The notes under the pieces were generated by a model. The model was not told where the DNA came from. It did no database searches and saw nothing but the letters and a program-made list of their open reading frames with translations. Positions 7,120 through 15,147 of a stretch of 53,803 bases of DNA are shown here, in pieces. A program made the position numbers and the translations under genes. Positions within the stretch are counted from its first letter, which is position 1; every line of letters starts with the position of its first letter. Source of the stretch: DAISWL01 sp036826375 (GTDB taxonomy: Bacteria > Patescibacteriota > Saccharimonadia > Saccharimonadales > HK-STAS-PATE-42). The stretch lies in assembly GCA_036826375.1 (NCBI GenBank), contig DAISWL010000005.1, forward strand, positions 1 through 53,803. The letters run 5' to 3'.

Positions 7120-8628
7120 ATGTCGTTACTTAATATATCTAACCTTTATTTTTCGCATCAAAACAAAAATATTTTCTCAGGCTTGGATCTTGAAATCCAA
7201 CCTCACCAAAAACTAGCTTTAATCGGGCCTAACGGTTCGGGTAAAACTAGTTTACTAAACTTAATTTTTGGCACACTGAAACCCGATAGTGGGCTGATTA
7301 ATCTCTTCACTCAACCATTTTATTTACGCCAAGATCTTGATCAAGATGAACTTAAGCTTAGTATATTTGAATACATCAACTCAATTCTAAATAATTCTGA
7401 TATTTGGCTAGTCGATTATACTCTAACTAAGGCGGGGCTTGGGCATATTAAAACCAATCAAAAAGTATTAAGCTTAAGTGGTGGTCAAAAAACTCGCTTA
7501 AGTTTAGCTACGCTTTTAGTTAAAATTGAGCAGGAATATCAATCTCAAGACGCTCTATTATTGCTTGATGAACCTACTAATAATCTAGATTTAGTTGGGA
7601 TCAAGTGGCTGGAATCTGAGTTGAAAAAGTTTAACGGAGCCATGATTATAGCCACCCATGATAGAGCTTTGATTAATTCCATTCAGGGTTCAATTGCTGC
7701 AATAGAATCTGAGAGACTTAAAATTTACCCTTGTTCATACGATGACTACCTTAAGCTTAAGTTGGATGAAAAACATTCGGCTGAAGAAAAGTATCAACAA
7801 AATTCTAAGCAGGCTGCTAAGCTTAAAAAGTTGAGCCAAGATTTGGTTGCTAAAAACCAAGCTCTGGGTAAAATTAAATATTCTAGGCTTACCGGAACAC
7901 CCAAGATGTCATCTAATAATCAAAAAAACTCTAGCCAAAGAAGCTTAGGGGCGCGAACCTCGGCGCTAGAAACTAAAATTCAAAAAATTGAATTACAGCC
8001 TCCTGATAAAGAATGGTTGATTAATATTAAGTTTGAGCCAAATCAATCTTTAAATGGGCAAGTTCTGATTAGGCTGGAAGAAGTACAAAAATCTTTCAAT
8101 CACAAAATATTATTTGAAGGATTAAGCTTAGCGATTTCGGCAAGCGAGAGGATCTTAATTAAAGGAGGTAACGGTAGTGGCAAAAGCACTTTGATGAAAA
8201 TAATTAGCGGGCAGATTTTGGCCGATAAGGGGTCGGTTCAAATTAACCCGAGTATTAAAATTGGTTATTTTTCACAAGATGTTTATGGGGTTGAATTAAA
8301 CTTAAGTTTAGAAGATGTTCTAACTGAGTTACCAATGGAAAACGGTAAGGCTTTCGCAATTGCCGTACAGGCCGGAATTTCAGCTACCGATTTTAAAAAA
8401 CCCTTCAAGTTACTCAGCCGCGGCCAGCAAGCCAAAATAGGTTTAATTAAGTTGATGCTAGATCATCCGGATGTCTTAATCTTAGATGAACCAACTAACC
8501 ATTTAGATATTAAAACTAAAGAAGCCATTGAAGCGGCGATTCTAAGCTTTAGCGGAACTGTGATTCTAGCTAGCCACGATCGCTACTTAACTGGTAAAAT
8601 TAAGTTTAACACGGAGATCGGGTTATGA
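7120..8628 (+). CDS. ABC-F family ATPase (Uup/EttA/ARE type)
   Basis: Two ATPase cassettes lie in one soluble 502-residue chain with no membrane segment. The first has Walker A GPNGSGKTS, signature LSGGQKTRLSLA and LLLDEPTNNLD. The second has GGNGSGKST, a modified signature LSRGQQAKIGL and LILDEPTNHLD. A charged linker between them matches the P-site tRNA interaction motif region. ABC-F proteins act on the ribosome E site, in translation control or antibiotic protection. The long leader and strong promoter fit regulated expression. It overlaps the next gene by 4 bp (ATGA). The gene is unusually dense in TAAGCTTA-type words. Confidence 0.88.
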   Translation: MSLLNISNLYFSHQNKNIFSGLDLEIQPHQKLALIGPNGSGKTSLLNLIFGTLKPDSGLINLFTQPFYLRQDLDQDELKLSIFEYINSILNNSDIWLVDYTLTKAGLGHIKTNQKVLSLSGGQKTRLSLATLLVKIEQEYQSQDALLLLDEPTNNLDLVGIKWLESELKKFNGAMIIATHDRALINSIQGSIAAIESERLKIYPCSYDDYLKLKLDEKHSAEEKYQQNSKQAAKLKKLSQDLVAKNQALGKIKYSRLTGTPKMSSNNQKNSSQRSLGARTSALETKIQKIELQPPDKEWLINIKFEPNQSLNGQVLIRLEEVQKSFNHKILFEGLSLAISASERILIKGGNGSGKSTLMKIISGQILADKGSVQINPSIKIGYFSQDVYGVELNLSLEDVLTELPMENGKAFAIAVQAGISATDFKKPFKLLSRGQQAKIGLIKLMLDHPDVLILDEPTNHLDIKTKEAIEAAILSFSGTVILASHDRYLTGKIKFNTEIGL

Positions 8629-9107
8629 AAAAAGGTAAGATAATAATAATTTGTGGATTACCAGGATCGGGTAAATCAACTCTAGCGAGGAAGCTAGAAG
8701 CTAATAGTAATACGATATCTTTAGTCCCGGACGAATGGATTATTCGCTTGTTCGGAAGAACTAACAATCCAGAAAAAAGAGATAAAGTAGAGAAGATGCA
8801 GCTAGATTTAGCGATTAAAATGGCCGGTGCTGGGTTAGAAGTGATTTTGGAAAACGGCTTCTGGTCGGCCGAAGAAAGATTAAGCCTAATTAGAAAGTGC
8901 AGTAACTCCGGTATTTCTGTGGAGGCACACTTCTTGCTAGTTTCTAACAAGCTAAGGAAAAAGAGGATAAAAAATAGAAACTTAAGCTTAGGTAGATTTG
9001 ATTACCATATGAATCAGGAAATGATCGATGACTGTAATGGAAAATTTGAGGAGCCCGAAGAAGGGGAAATCGCGTTATATGAAAACGCAGTTATAATTCA
9101 AGAATAA
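8625..9107 (+). CDS. P-loop kinase (AAA_33 / zeta-toxin-like)
   Basis: The 160-residue protein begins with a strong Walker A, GLPGSGKSTLARKL. A VPDEW segment follows at the position where small-molecule kinases of the AAA_33 group have their acceptor-site Asp. An Arg-rich lid (KLRKKRIKNRN) follows. This group includes polynucleotide kinase-like, gluconate/chloramphenicol kinase-like and zeta-toxin-like enzymes; no residue seen here selects between them. It is translationally coupled to the ABC-F gene by an ATGA overlap. An antibiotic- or nucleotide-modifying kinase next to an ABC-F protein would make sense, but that is inference. Confidence 0.7.
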   Translation: MKKGKIIIICGLPGSGKSTLARKLEANSNTISLVPDEWIIRLFGRTNNPEKRDKVEKMQLDLAIKMAGAGLEVILENGFWSAEERLSLIRKCSNSGISVEAHFLLVSNKLRKKRIKNRNLSLGRFDYHMNQEMIDDCNGKFEEPEEGEIALYENAVIIQE

Positions 9108-9118
9108 TTGCAAATAGT

Positions 9119-9147
9119 TTGACATAGTATCCAGCTTATGCTAAACT
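9119..9147 (+). promoter_or_regulatory. Promoter of the Phe-leader / PheRS operon
   Basis: Consensus TTGACA (9119-9124) is followed by a 17-nt spacer and an extended -10 TGC-TAAACT (9139-9147). The start is expected at about 9154, directly at the leader peptide's ATG (9155), so the leader is probably translated from a leaderless message. Confidence 0.75.
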
Positions 9148-9154
9148 AAAAGTT

Positions 9155-9280
9155 ATGAAAAAATCTAATTTAAATTGCTATGTTTCAAGTTTAAGCTCTC
9201 ACGAGCCTACTATTGCTATGCAAAGATCTTTTAGCTTCTTCTTTAATCCCTTTATTAAGGCGGAAGCTTCTAGAACGTAA
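9155..9280 (+). CDS. Phe-rich leader peptide (attenuator ORF)
   Basis: This 41-residue frame contains FSFFFNPF, five Phe codons within eight (9230-9253), near its end. That is the hallmark of ribosome-mediated attenuators such as the enterobacterial pheM and pheA leaders. It starts right at the predicted transcription start and stops 20 nt before a rho-independent hairpin (9301-9330), which precedes a PheRS gene. AGCTTC inside the Phe run (9233-9238) can pair with GAAGCT (9263-9268), and GGCGG (9259-9263) can pair with CCGCC (9310-9314) of the terminator. A stalled ribosome would therefore change the folding. The peptide itself has no expected function. Confidence 0.8.
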   Translation: MKKSNLNCYVSSLSSHEPTIAMQRSFSFFFNPFIKAEASRT

Positions 9281-9300
9281 TAAACGACCATAAATAATTA

Positions 9301-9331
9301 AAAAAGCGACCGCCATAAGCGGTCGTTTTTA
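9301..9331 (+). terminator. Attenuator hairpin of the Phe operon
   Basis: The stem CGACCGC/GCGGTCG (9307-9313, 9319-9325) with loop CATAA is preceded by an A-run and followed by TTTTT. It sits between the Phe leader peptide and the 99-residue gene, so it must be read through for PheRS expression. CCGCC in its 5' arm can alternatively pair with GGCGG at 9259-9263. Confidence 0.8.
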
Positions 9332-9358
9332 GTTATTAAAAAGTTTAAGAAGAAGATT

Positions 9359-9658
9359 ATGGAAAGTAGAATAGAAATGAAAGATTCAGATCCTAGAGAA
9401 AAACTCGGAAGGCACAGAGAACTCTTGATTGACCCCAAAACTCTTGTGGATGAAGCGGCTCAAAGCTGGTACGAGCAGTCCCAAAACCTATTGCTGAACG
9501 AGAGAAAAAAGTACCCTGGAATAACGGAAGCAACCGAAATAGGTTGGTTGGTGGTTGAAGCTGTTTATAGATCCAATAATATGGCTAGATGGGTCAATAG
9601 ACACGGAAGATTACCTAGATTAAATAGGCATAAATGGCCTGAAGGAGAAATATTATGA
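9359..9658 (+). CDS. Small protein of unknown function in the PheRS operon
   Basis: The 99 residues are not a family I recognise. The protein is charged and soluble, with a predicted helix at about 27-50 ('DEAAQSWYEQSQNLLLNE'), a hydrophobic core 'EIGWLVVEAVYRSNN' and a basic tail rich in Arg and His ('RHGRLPRLNRHKW'). That tail could contact RNA. It lies between the Phe attenuator and PheRS and overlaps PheRS by 4 bp (ATGA), so it must be co-expressed under phenylalanine control. The start at 9359 follows an AAGAAGAAG stretch, a weak ribosome site. An accessory role to the synthetase is plausible from position only. Confidence 0.6.
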   Translation: MESRIEMKDSDPREKLGRHRELLIDPKTLVDEAAQSWYEQSQNLLLNERKKYPGITEATEIGWLVVEAVYRSNNMARWVNRHGRLPRLNRHKWPEGEIL

Positions 9659-10803
9659 AAATGTATAAACAACCAATTAGTAAATCGGAGCTTAAAGAAT
9701 ATCTGGAAATAGCAGATTTAACAGTTGAACCGAAATTAGGTGGAAGCCCGCACGCGGTGCGAATCTTATATGAGCAGATTGTTACTAAGCTTAAGGCTAA
9801 ATACCCAAGTTCTAAAATAATGGTCGTCAGGCAGAATCCAGTTGTAAGCGAACAGGATTGTTATGATAATCTTTTAGTTCCTAAAGATAATTTAAGTCGT
9901 TCATCTACATACACACATTATGTTGATGATAAGCATTGCCTTCAAACTCACACTACCGCTCAGATTCCAGGCGTTCTGCGTAAGCTTAAGGCAGATTATG
10001 AAAATTGGGATGATGTTTTAATTTTAGTTCCGGGTCTAGCGTATCGGCGCGATGTTTACGATAAAACTCACTTAGGGGTTCTTCACCAATTAGATGTTTG
10101 GCGGATCGTTAAGAACGATAAAATTGGTAAGATGCTTAAAAGCGATCTATTAAGCTTAGTTGATGCAATTCAAGATGCCGCCGCGCCAGGTTGGAAGTTA
10201 AGAATTGAAGATAATTCGCATCCATACACTAACGAAGGCATTGAGGTTAACGCCCAAAAAGATGGGCGAGACATTGAGATTCTAGAATGCGGGCTGTTGG
10301 GTGACGAGATCATTAAACTTAATGGGCTAGATCCTGAAAAAGTTTCAGGCCTTGCTTCTGGCTTGGGTCTGGATAGGTTAGTGATGACGCTTAAAGATAT
10401 CCCGGATATTCGATACTTACGTAGTACAAATCCGCGAATTGCCGCTCAGATGCAGGATCTTGAAAGATATAGCGAGGTCAGTTTGCAACCAGCTATCAGC
10501 CGAGATATGAGTTACAGTGTTCATGAAAATCAGGTTGAAGAAGATATAAATCAAAATATAGCTACAGCAATCGGCAAATGGCTACCGGCTTTAGAATCAG
10601 TTGAAGTTCTAAATGAAACTAAATATAGCGATCTGCCAGAAATTGCTAAGCTTAAGCTTGGTATTAAACCAAACCAAAAGAATATTTTGGTGCGAATCAC
10701 GCTAAGGGATTTAAATCGCTCAATTACTAATGAAGAGGCTAATCAAATTTACAAGAAGATTTATCAGCGGGTTAATGAAGGCGAGGGTGGATATTTGGAT
10801 TAG
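9655..10803 (+). CDS. Single-chain phenylalanyl-tRNA synthetase, mitochondrial (FARS2) type
   Basis: The 382 residues combine a class II catalytic core with a C-terminal FDX-ACB anticodon-binding domain in one chain, as in mitochondrial PheRS. Features in order are THTTA (substrate-binding, as in FARS2), motif 2 YRRDVYDKTH and HQLD (about 129-147), motif 3 GLASGLGLDRL (about 232-242) with IPDIRYLR after it, and the ferredoxin-like domain at about 290-382 ('VRITLRDLNRSITNEEA'). Typical bacterial PheRS is an alpha2-beta2 enzyme encoded by pheS and pheT with an editing domain in beta; that domain is absent here. The upstream Phe-rich attenuator supports phenylalanine as the substrate. AAGGAG lies 8 nt before the start, inside the previous gene. 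Whether it is the only PheRS cannot be seen from this window. Confidence 0.8.
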   Translation: MKMYKQPISKSELKEYLEIADLTVEPKLGGSPHAVRILYEQIVTKLKAKYPSSKIMVVRQNPVVSEQDCYDNLLVPKDNLSRSSTYTHYVDDKHCLQTHTTAQIPGVLRKLKADYENWDDVLILVPGLAYRRDVYDKTHLGVLHQLDVWRIVKNDKIGKMLKSDLLSLVDAIQDAAAPGWKLRIEDNSHPYTNEGIEVNAQKDGRDIEILECGLLGDEIIKLNGLDPEKVSGLASGLGLDRLVMTLKDIPDIRYLRSTNPRIAAQMQDLERYSEVSLQPAISRDMSYSVHENQVEEDINQNIATAIGKWLPALESVEVLNETKYSDLPEIAKLKLGIKPNQKNILVRITLRDLNRSITNEEANQIYKKIYQRVNEGEGGYLD

Positions 10804-10805
10804 AA

Positions 10806-11733
10806 TTAAGTGATGATACGTTTCAACTCGTCGAACAGAGTTTGAGTAGACTTAAGCTTAAGGAGCTGTTTATTCTCATTGCACATTACTATAAACTCTT
10901 CTGCCCAAAGTCTATAATCTGGATATTTGTTAATTCTGTATTCAAAACCTTTAGATTTCCACTGCCAAGGCTTAGGGCCTACAAAGTGAACTCCATTTAA
11001 GGATTTCAAATTTGGGTATCCATGAAGCCCTAAATAGCTGGCATCAATATTAACCCAATTACCAGAAAAGTAGGCAGTGATAGATTGCATATCTGGCCAG
11101 TTCATCTTGTTTATAATCTCTTGATTAAGTTCGCACCAGCTAAGAAAATCTTCTAACTTTTCAGGAGAAGGCGAGAACATCATTAAACCACCGTTTATGC
11201 CCATATTATTCTCAGGGTCAGTCAGGGGCCGGTCAGTTATATGTTTAGGTATTATAAAGTGGGGGGGCGATTAATCCGTAATTTTGATGCCACTCCCAAG
11301 ATTCTATTTTCTGATTAGTTTTTAAGGATCCAATAACTTTATCTTTAGATTCGTTGATAACTCCGGCGGGGGAATCCAATTCAAAAATAGAATCATAACT
11401 ATTAAAGGGCAACATATCGGCATCCATAATTATAAGTTTATCGATTCCACTTAGGCCTAATAATCTGAAACGAGTGAACATCCATGGCAAAGGTGCTTGG
11501 CGGCCACTTCTTTTTCTACCAACTTTTAGATGATCAACCGCTATTAGTTGATCATAGAATAAGCTTAATGCATTAGTTACATTCTTTGGGATATCACTAG
11601 TGTAGCAACAAATTATTCTGGCTTCAGTTTTAAGTTTACGCAGGCGATAGGCGACCATTAATAATCCTGGCAAATATCCGCCATCTTTAAAAATGAAGGT
11701 TCCGTAGGCGTTTTTAGTTGATAAGCTCTTCAT
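10806..11733 (-). pseudogene. GT8 (glycogenin-like) glycosyltransferase interrupted at a G7 tract
   Basis: Two frames form one protein. The N-terminal part (11733-11245, 162 residues) has a glycogenin-type start and the metal-binding IMDADMLP (DxD). The C-terminal part (11204-10806) has GINGGLMMFSP and HFVGPKPW, both typical of GT8. They join in frame if the seven-G run at 11261-11267 (C7 in the coding strand) is read as six, giving a continuous 308-residue protein with no other defect. It transfers a sugar from a nucleotide sugar, probably onto a surface glycan. The single lesion in a homopolymer may be phase variation, a sequencing error or a recent null. A TAATAT at 11746-11741 suggests a leaderless start. 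Confidence 0.75.
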
Positions 11734-11795
11734 TATCTATATATTACTAGAAATATGGAATATCGGCCATGGGTTAGAATCTATTATGCTTAATT

Positions 11796-11824
11796 AAAAA
11801 GAGCTGGCTAGCCAGCTCTTTTTA
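11796..11824. terminator. Bidirectional terminator behind groEL
   Basis: AAAAAGAGCTGGC and GCCAGCTCTTTTT form a 13-bp perfect stem with a TA loop, A/T-flanked on both sides. It lies 25 nt past the groEL stop on the minus strand and upstream of the GT8 gene. Confidence 0.85.
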
Positions 11825-11849
11825 ATTTAGACCGTAGATAAGTAGGTCA

Positions 11850-13487
11850 CTACATCATTCCGCCCATGCCACTCATATCAGGGGCAGGGGAGGCAGATTC
11901 TTTTTCAGGGATATCAACTACCAATGCACCCATAGTCATACCGGTTCCGGCAATACTAACAGAATTAGTAATGGCTTCTCTGGTAACTCTGGCAGGGTCA
12001 ACAATACCAGCCTTCTTCATATCCTTAAGCTTAGGTTCACTATCAGAAACGTTGATGCCCAGTCCATGATCTTTAGAACCCTGAACAAGAGCTAACAAAG
12101 CCTGAGAATTAAGCCCAGCGTTGTTCATCAGCTGGATGAACGGCTGTAGCAAAGCTTCTCTTAAGATTTGAGCTCCGGCAGATTGGTCGTCATCTAAAAC
12201 TGAACTTAAGTTTACTAGGGTGATTCCACCTCCAGAAACAATACCTTCATCTAAAGCTGCTTTAACTGCAGCAACGGCGTCATCAACTCTATCTTTCTTT
12301 TCATTAATTTCAGTTTCAGTTGCGCCACCAACTTTAATAACAGCAACTTTGCCTTCTAAGGCTGCGCGACGCTTATCATAGTTTTCCTTATCATATTCGC
12401 TACCAGCATTGGCGGCTTGAACAGCGATGGTGTCAATTCTAGCTTTAATGTCAGATTCCATACCGGCACCTTCAATAATAGTGGTGTCATCTTTAGATAC
12501 AATAACTCTTCTAGCTGAGCCGAGCATACTGACATCAGCATTTTCAAAGCTGAAGCCCTGATCTTCACTAATCACGGTTGCTCCAGTTAGAATGGCTATA
12601 TCTTGCAATACCTCTTTTCTTCTATCTCCAAAAGACGGAGCCTTAATGGCAACGGTATTGAACATTCCTTTTAGCTTATTTAAAACTAGCGTTCCTAGCG
12701 CTTCGCCCTCAACATCTTCTGCGATGATTACTAAATCTTTTTTGCCGGCTCCAGCAATTTTTTCTAACAATGGGACAAATTCTTGAATGTTGGCAATTTT
12801 TTTATCAGTAATTAAGATGGCAGGCTTATCATAAATTGCTTCCATACGGGCAGGATCGGTAACCATATAGGGGCTAACAAAGCCTCTATCAAAAGTGAAA
12901 CCTTCTACAACTTCGCTTTCTAAGTTTAAGCCTTGCCCTTCTTCAACGGTAACAATTCCTTCTTTGCCGATTTTAGTTATAACGCCAGCTATTAGTTTTC
13001 CGATTTCGTCATCACCGGCGCTTATAGTAGCAACTTCGGCAACTCTCTCGGAGTTATCAGTGATATCTTCGCGCATACCATCCAATCTATCCACAATATC
13101 TTTTGCTGCGGTCTCTAGCTGGCGCCTCAAAACCATTGGGTTATGACCGGCAACGATAAGTTTATTGGCTTCGCTTAGAATGTGATAGGTAAGTACGGTA
13201 ACAGTTGTGGTGCCATCTCCAGCTACGTCGTTCATTTTATTAGCAGCTTCTTTGATTAGCTCGGCACCAACTTTATAGCCTAGGGTTTCATCATCTAGTT
13301 CAGCTATTTCAATAGCCTTGGCAACGCTTACTCCATCATGGGTAACTTGCGGTGAGCCATAGCTTTTGCCTATCACTACGTTTCTACCTTTAGGTCCCAT
13401 AGTAACTTTAACAGCTTCGTATAGGGCTTTAGCACCACCTAATAATCTTCTTCTTGCTTCTTCGTCGTAAAAAACTTTATTTGCCAT
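11850..13487 (-). CDS. groL: Chaperonin GroEL (Hsp60)
   Basis: The 545-residue protein matches GroEL throughout. It starts ANKVFYDEEARRRLLGGAK, carries KVTMGPKGRNV and the ATP-binding VAGDGTTT, the apical-domain 'VEGFTFDRGFVSPYM', the 'SGGGITLV' and nucleotide-binding segments, and the flexible SGMGGMM tail. It assembles as a double heptamer with GroES for ATP-driven folding. It is 41 nt behind groES in one operon under the CIRCE/promoter at 13869-13898. An AGAGGAG-like site precedes the ATG. Codon use is normal for the window. No oddities were noticed. Confidence 0.97.
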   Translation of the reverse strand: MANKVFYDEEARRRLLGGAKALYEAVKVTMGPKGRNVVIGKSYGSPQVTHDGVSVAKAIEIAELDDETLGYKVGAELIKEAANKMNDVAGDGTTTVTVLTYHILSEANKLIVAGHNPMVLRRQLETAAKDIVDRLDGMREDITDNSERVAEVATISAGDDEIGKLIAGVITKIGKEGIVTVEEGQGLNLESEVVEGFTFDRGFVSPYMVTDPARMEAIYDKPAILITDKKIANIQEFVPLLEKIAGAGKKDLVIIAEDVEGEALGTLVLNKLKGMFNTVAIKAPSFGDRRKEVLQDIAILTGATVISEDQGFSFENADVSMLGSARRVIVSKDDTTIIEGAGMESDIKARIDTIAVQAANAGSEYDKENYDKRRAALEGKVAVIKVGGATETEINEKKDRVDDAVAAVKAALDEGIVSGGGITLVNLSSVLDDDQSAGAQILREALLQPFIQLMNNAGLNSQALLALVQGSKDHGLGINVSDSEPKLKDMKKAGIVDPARVTREAITNSVSIAGTGMTMGALVVDIPEKESASPAPDMSGMGGMM

Positions 13488-13528
13488 TTCTATAATTCTC
13501 CTCTTTAAATTTGATAAATAAACTTATT

Positions 13529-13783
13529 TTATTTGACAATAGCTATAATATCTTCTTCTTTTAAAATGATGTAATCCTCAAATTCTGTGGTTGAGTAGCT
13601 CTTAAAGATGATTTCATCCCCAACTTTTACCTCGCTTACATTAGGCCCTACAGATTCCACCACCGCAGTGGATGGTTTTTCTTTGGCTGAATCGGGTAGA
13701 TATAAACCTCCGACGGCTTTGGATTCTTCCTTCTTCATCTTTGCTACAACCTTATCGTTGAGTGGTTTTATTGTTCTGCTCAC
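13529..13783 (-). CDS. groS: Co-chaperonin GroES, GTG start
   Basis: The 84-residue protein (family about 95) has 'IKPLNDKVVAKMKKEESKAVGGLYLPDSAKEKP', which includes the mobile loop with GGLYLP, and ends in EDIIAIVK. It caps the GroEL ring. The start is GTG at 13783, with AGGAGG (13798-13793) 9 nt upstream. It is the first gene of the operon. The leader is about 79 nt from the predicted start site near the CIRCE element. Confidence 0.95.
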   Translation of the reverse strand: MSRTIKPLNDKVVAKMKKEESKAVGGLYLPDSAKEKPSTAVVESVGPNVSEVKVGDEIIFKSYSTTEFEDYIILKEEDIIAIVK

Positions 13784-13868
13784 CTTATCTTACCTCCTAT
13801 ATTTAACGTTTTAAATAACATTTTAAATTCCTCTAACCCGGTATTCAAAACAACGGGCGAGTAATGCT

Positions 13869-13898
13869 ATTTTAGCACTTGAAGGGTGAGAGTGCCAA
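13869..13898 (-). promoter_or_regulatory. CIRCE operator overlapping the groESL promoter
   Basis: On the minus strand TTGGCACTC-N9-AAGTGCTAA (13898-13872) differs by one base in each half from the CIRCE consensus TTAGCACTC-N9-GAGTGCTAA. The same bases form a promoter: TTGGCA as the -35, an 18-nt spacer and TGC-TAAAAT as an extended -10 (-10 at 13874-13869). HrcA bound to CIRCE would block RNA polymerase directly. hrcA is not in this window. Confidence 0.9.
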
Positions 13899-13905
13899 TA
13901 GTTTT

Positions 13906-15138
13906 TTACGCAACAATTTGGTTCAAATTCTGTCTAGCCCAAGCATCAATGCTCCCAGCTCCAAAAAATACGATCACTGAACCGTCTCGATAATCTTTCG
14001 CCAAATCTTTAAGTAGAATATCGTTCATCTCTGCTGATTTGGCTATTCCAGAATTATATAAGTTTTCAATTAAGGCTTCCGTTTTCACGGTGCTTTCCAC
14101 CTCTCCTCTAGTTAGGTATGTTGGAAGCCAATATATCTCAGATGCTAAATCTAGAGAATCTTTATATCCACCAGTATCCATAATGTTCTGCTGGCGTTTG
14201 TTCTGGTGGGGTTGGTAGACTACTGTTATTTTCTCAGTGTCGAACATTTCGCTAAGCATCTGCATCGTAGCTGCAAGCTCTTCAGGGGTGTGGGCATAAT
14301 CTGAATAAATATTTTTAGCAAGTTTCTCCATTCTTCGGCCAGTGCCCGGAAACTCATCTATATATTCAATTAGTTCACCTAAGTCAAATTCTGTATAAAT
14401 ACTTTGAACAGCTTTTATAGCCAAGCTGGCGTTATATCTATTGTGAAATCCGTTAAGCCTAATGCCTGGTATGATGTCGTTATCTTCCAGTGGTCCGATA
14501 ACCTTATCTGACTGATCCTTAAATTGTTCAAATGCAGCTATATAAGATTCTCTAGTAGGATAAATGTCAGGATGATCGTAATCGACATTTGTTATTAAGC
14601 TTAAGGCTGGTCTAAAGTTTAAAAAGTTCTTATCATACTCATCAGCTTCATATATAAAAAACTTACTTCCTGGTTGATAGGATCCGCTATAACCAAAAGA
14701 GATTGTTGAACCTATCGAATAACTAACGGCCAGATTAAGCTTAGTAATTAGCCAGACTATCATGGCCGTAGTAGTGGTTTTACCATGAGTTCCAGCTATC
14801 GCTACCATATCTAAATTCTTAGATTCAATAACAAGGTTGATTAATTGATCTCTTTTGATGGTTTTGATATTAAGTTCTTGAGCTAGAAGAAGCTCGGGAT
14901 GATCATTGCTAAGGGAAGATGAATAAATAAAGTAGTCAACATTACCAGATTCGCAAACTGATTTCAAATAGGTACCATCCTGGGGACCGACGAAAGGGCT
15001 AACCCCTTTATTTATAAGTTCCGTAACCATATCTGAACTATGAACGTCAGATCCTAAAACTTGCCAGCCGCAATCAGCCGCAATCATTGCTAGGGGCCCA
15101 ATACCAACACCGCCAATACCAGAAAAATATAATCGCAT
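13906..15138 (-). CDS. murC: UDP-N-acetylmuramate--L-alanine ligase (MurC)
   Basis: The 410-residue Mur ligase starts MRLYFSGIGGVGIGPLA (the UDP-binding GxGGxGxxxLA of MurC/Mpl). It has the P-loop GTHGKTTTT, a 'FIYEADEYDKNF' Mg site, the central NxxGxHNRYNA and 'DYAHTPEEL' in the C-terminal domain. It adds the first L-Ala to UDP-MurNAc in peptidoglycan synthesis in the cytosol. It is somewhat shorter than the usual 450-490 residues. The related Mpl ligase is the alternative. A TATAAT at 15153-15148 only 10 nt before the ATG suggests a leaderless message, divergent from the next gene. Confidence 0.88.
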   Translation of the reverse strand: MRLYFSGIGGVGIGPLAMIAADCGWQVLGSDVHSSDMVTELINKGVSPFVGPQDGTYLKSVCESGNVDYFIYSSSLSNDHPELLLAQELNIKTIKRDQLINLVIESKNLDMVAIAGTHGKTTTTAMIVWLITKLNLAVSYSIGSTISFGYSGSYQPGSKFFIYEADEYDKNFLNFRPALSLITNVDYDHPDIYPTRESYIAAFEQFKDQSDKVIGPLEDNDIIPGIRLNGFHNRYNASLAIKAVQSIYTEFDLGELIEYIDEFPGTGRRMEKLAKNIYSDYAHTPEELAATMQMLSEMFDTEKITVVYQPHQNKRQQNIMDTGGYKDSLDLASEIYWLPTYLTRGEVESTVKTEALIENLYNSGIAKSAEMNDILLKDLAKDYRDGSVIVFFGAGSIDAWARQNLNQIVA

Positions 15139-15147
15139 TTAACACTA

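Noticed and set aside
9119..9358. T-box riboswitch before PheRS
   Set aside because: No T-box sequence (TGGNACCGCG-type) or specifier loop is visible; the Phe-rich frame plus terminator explains the region better.
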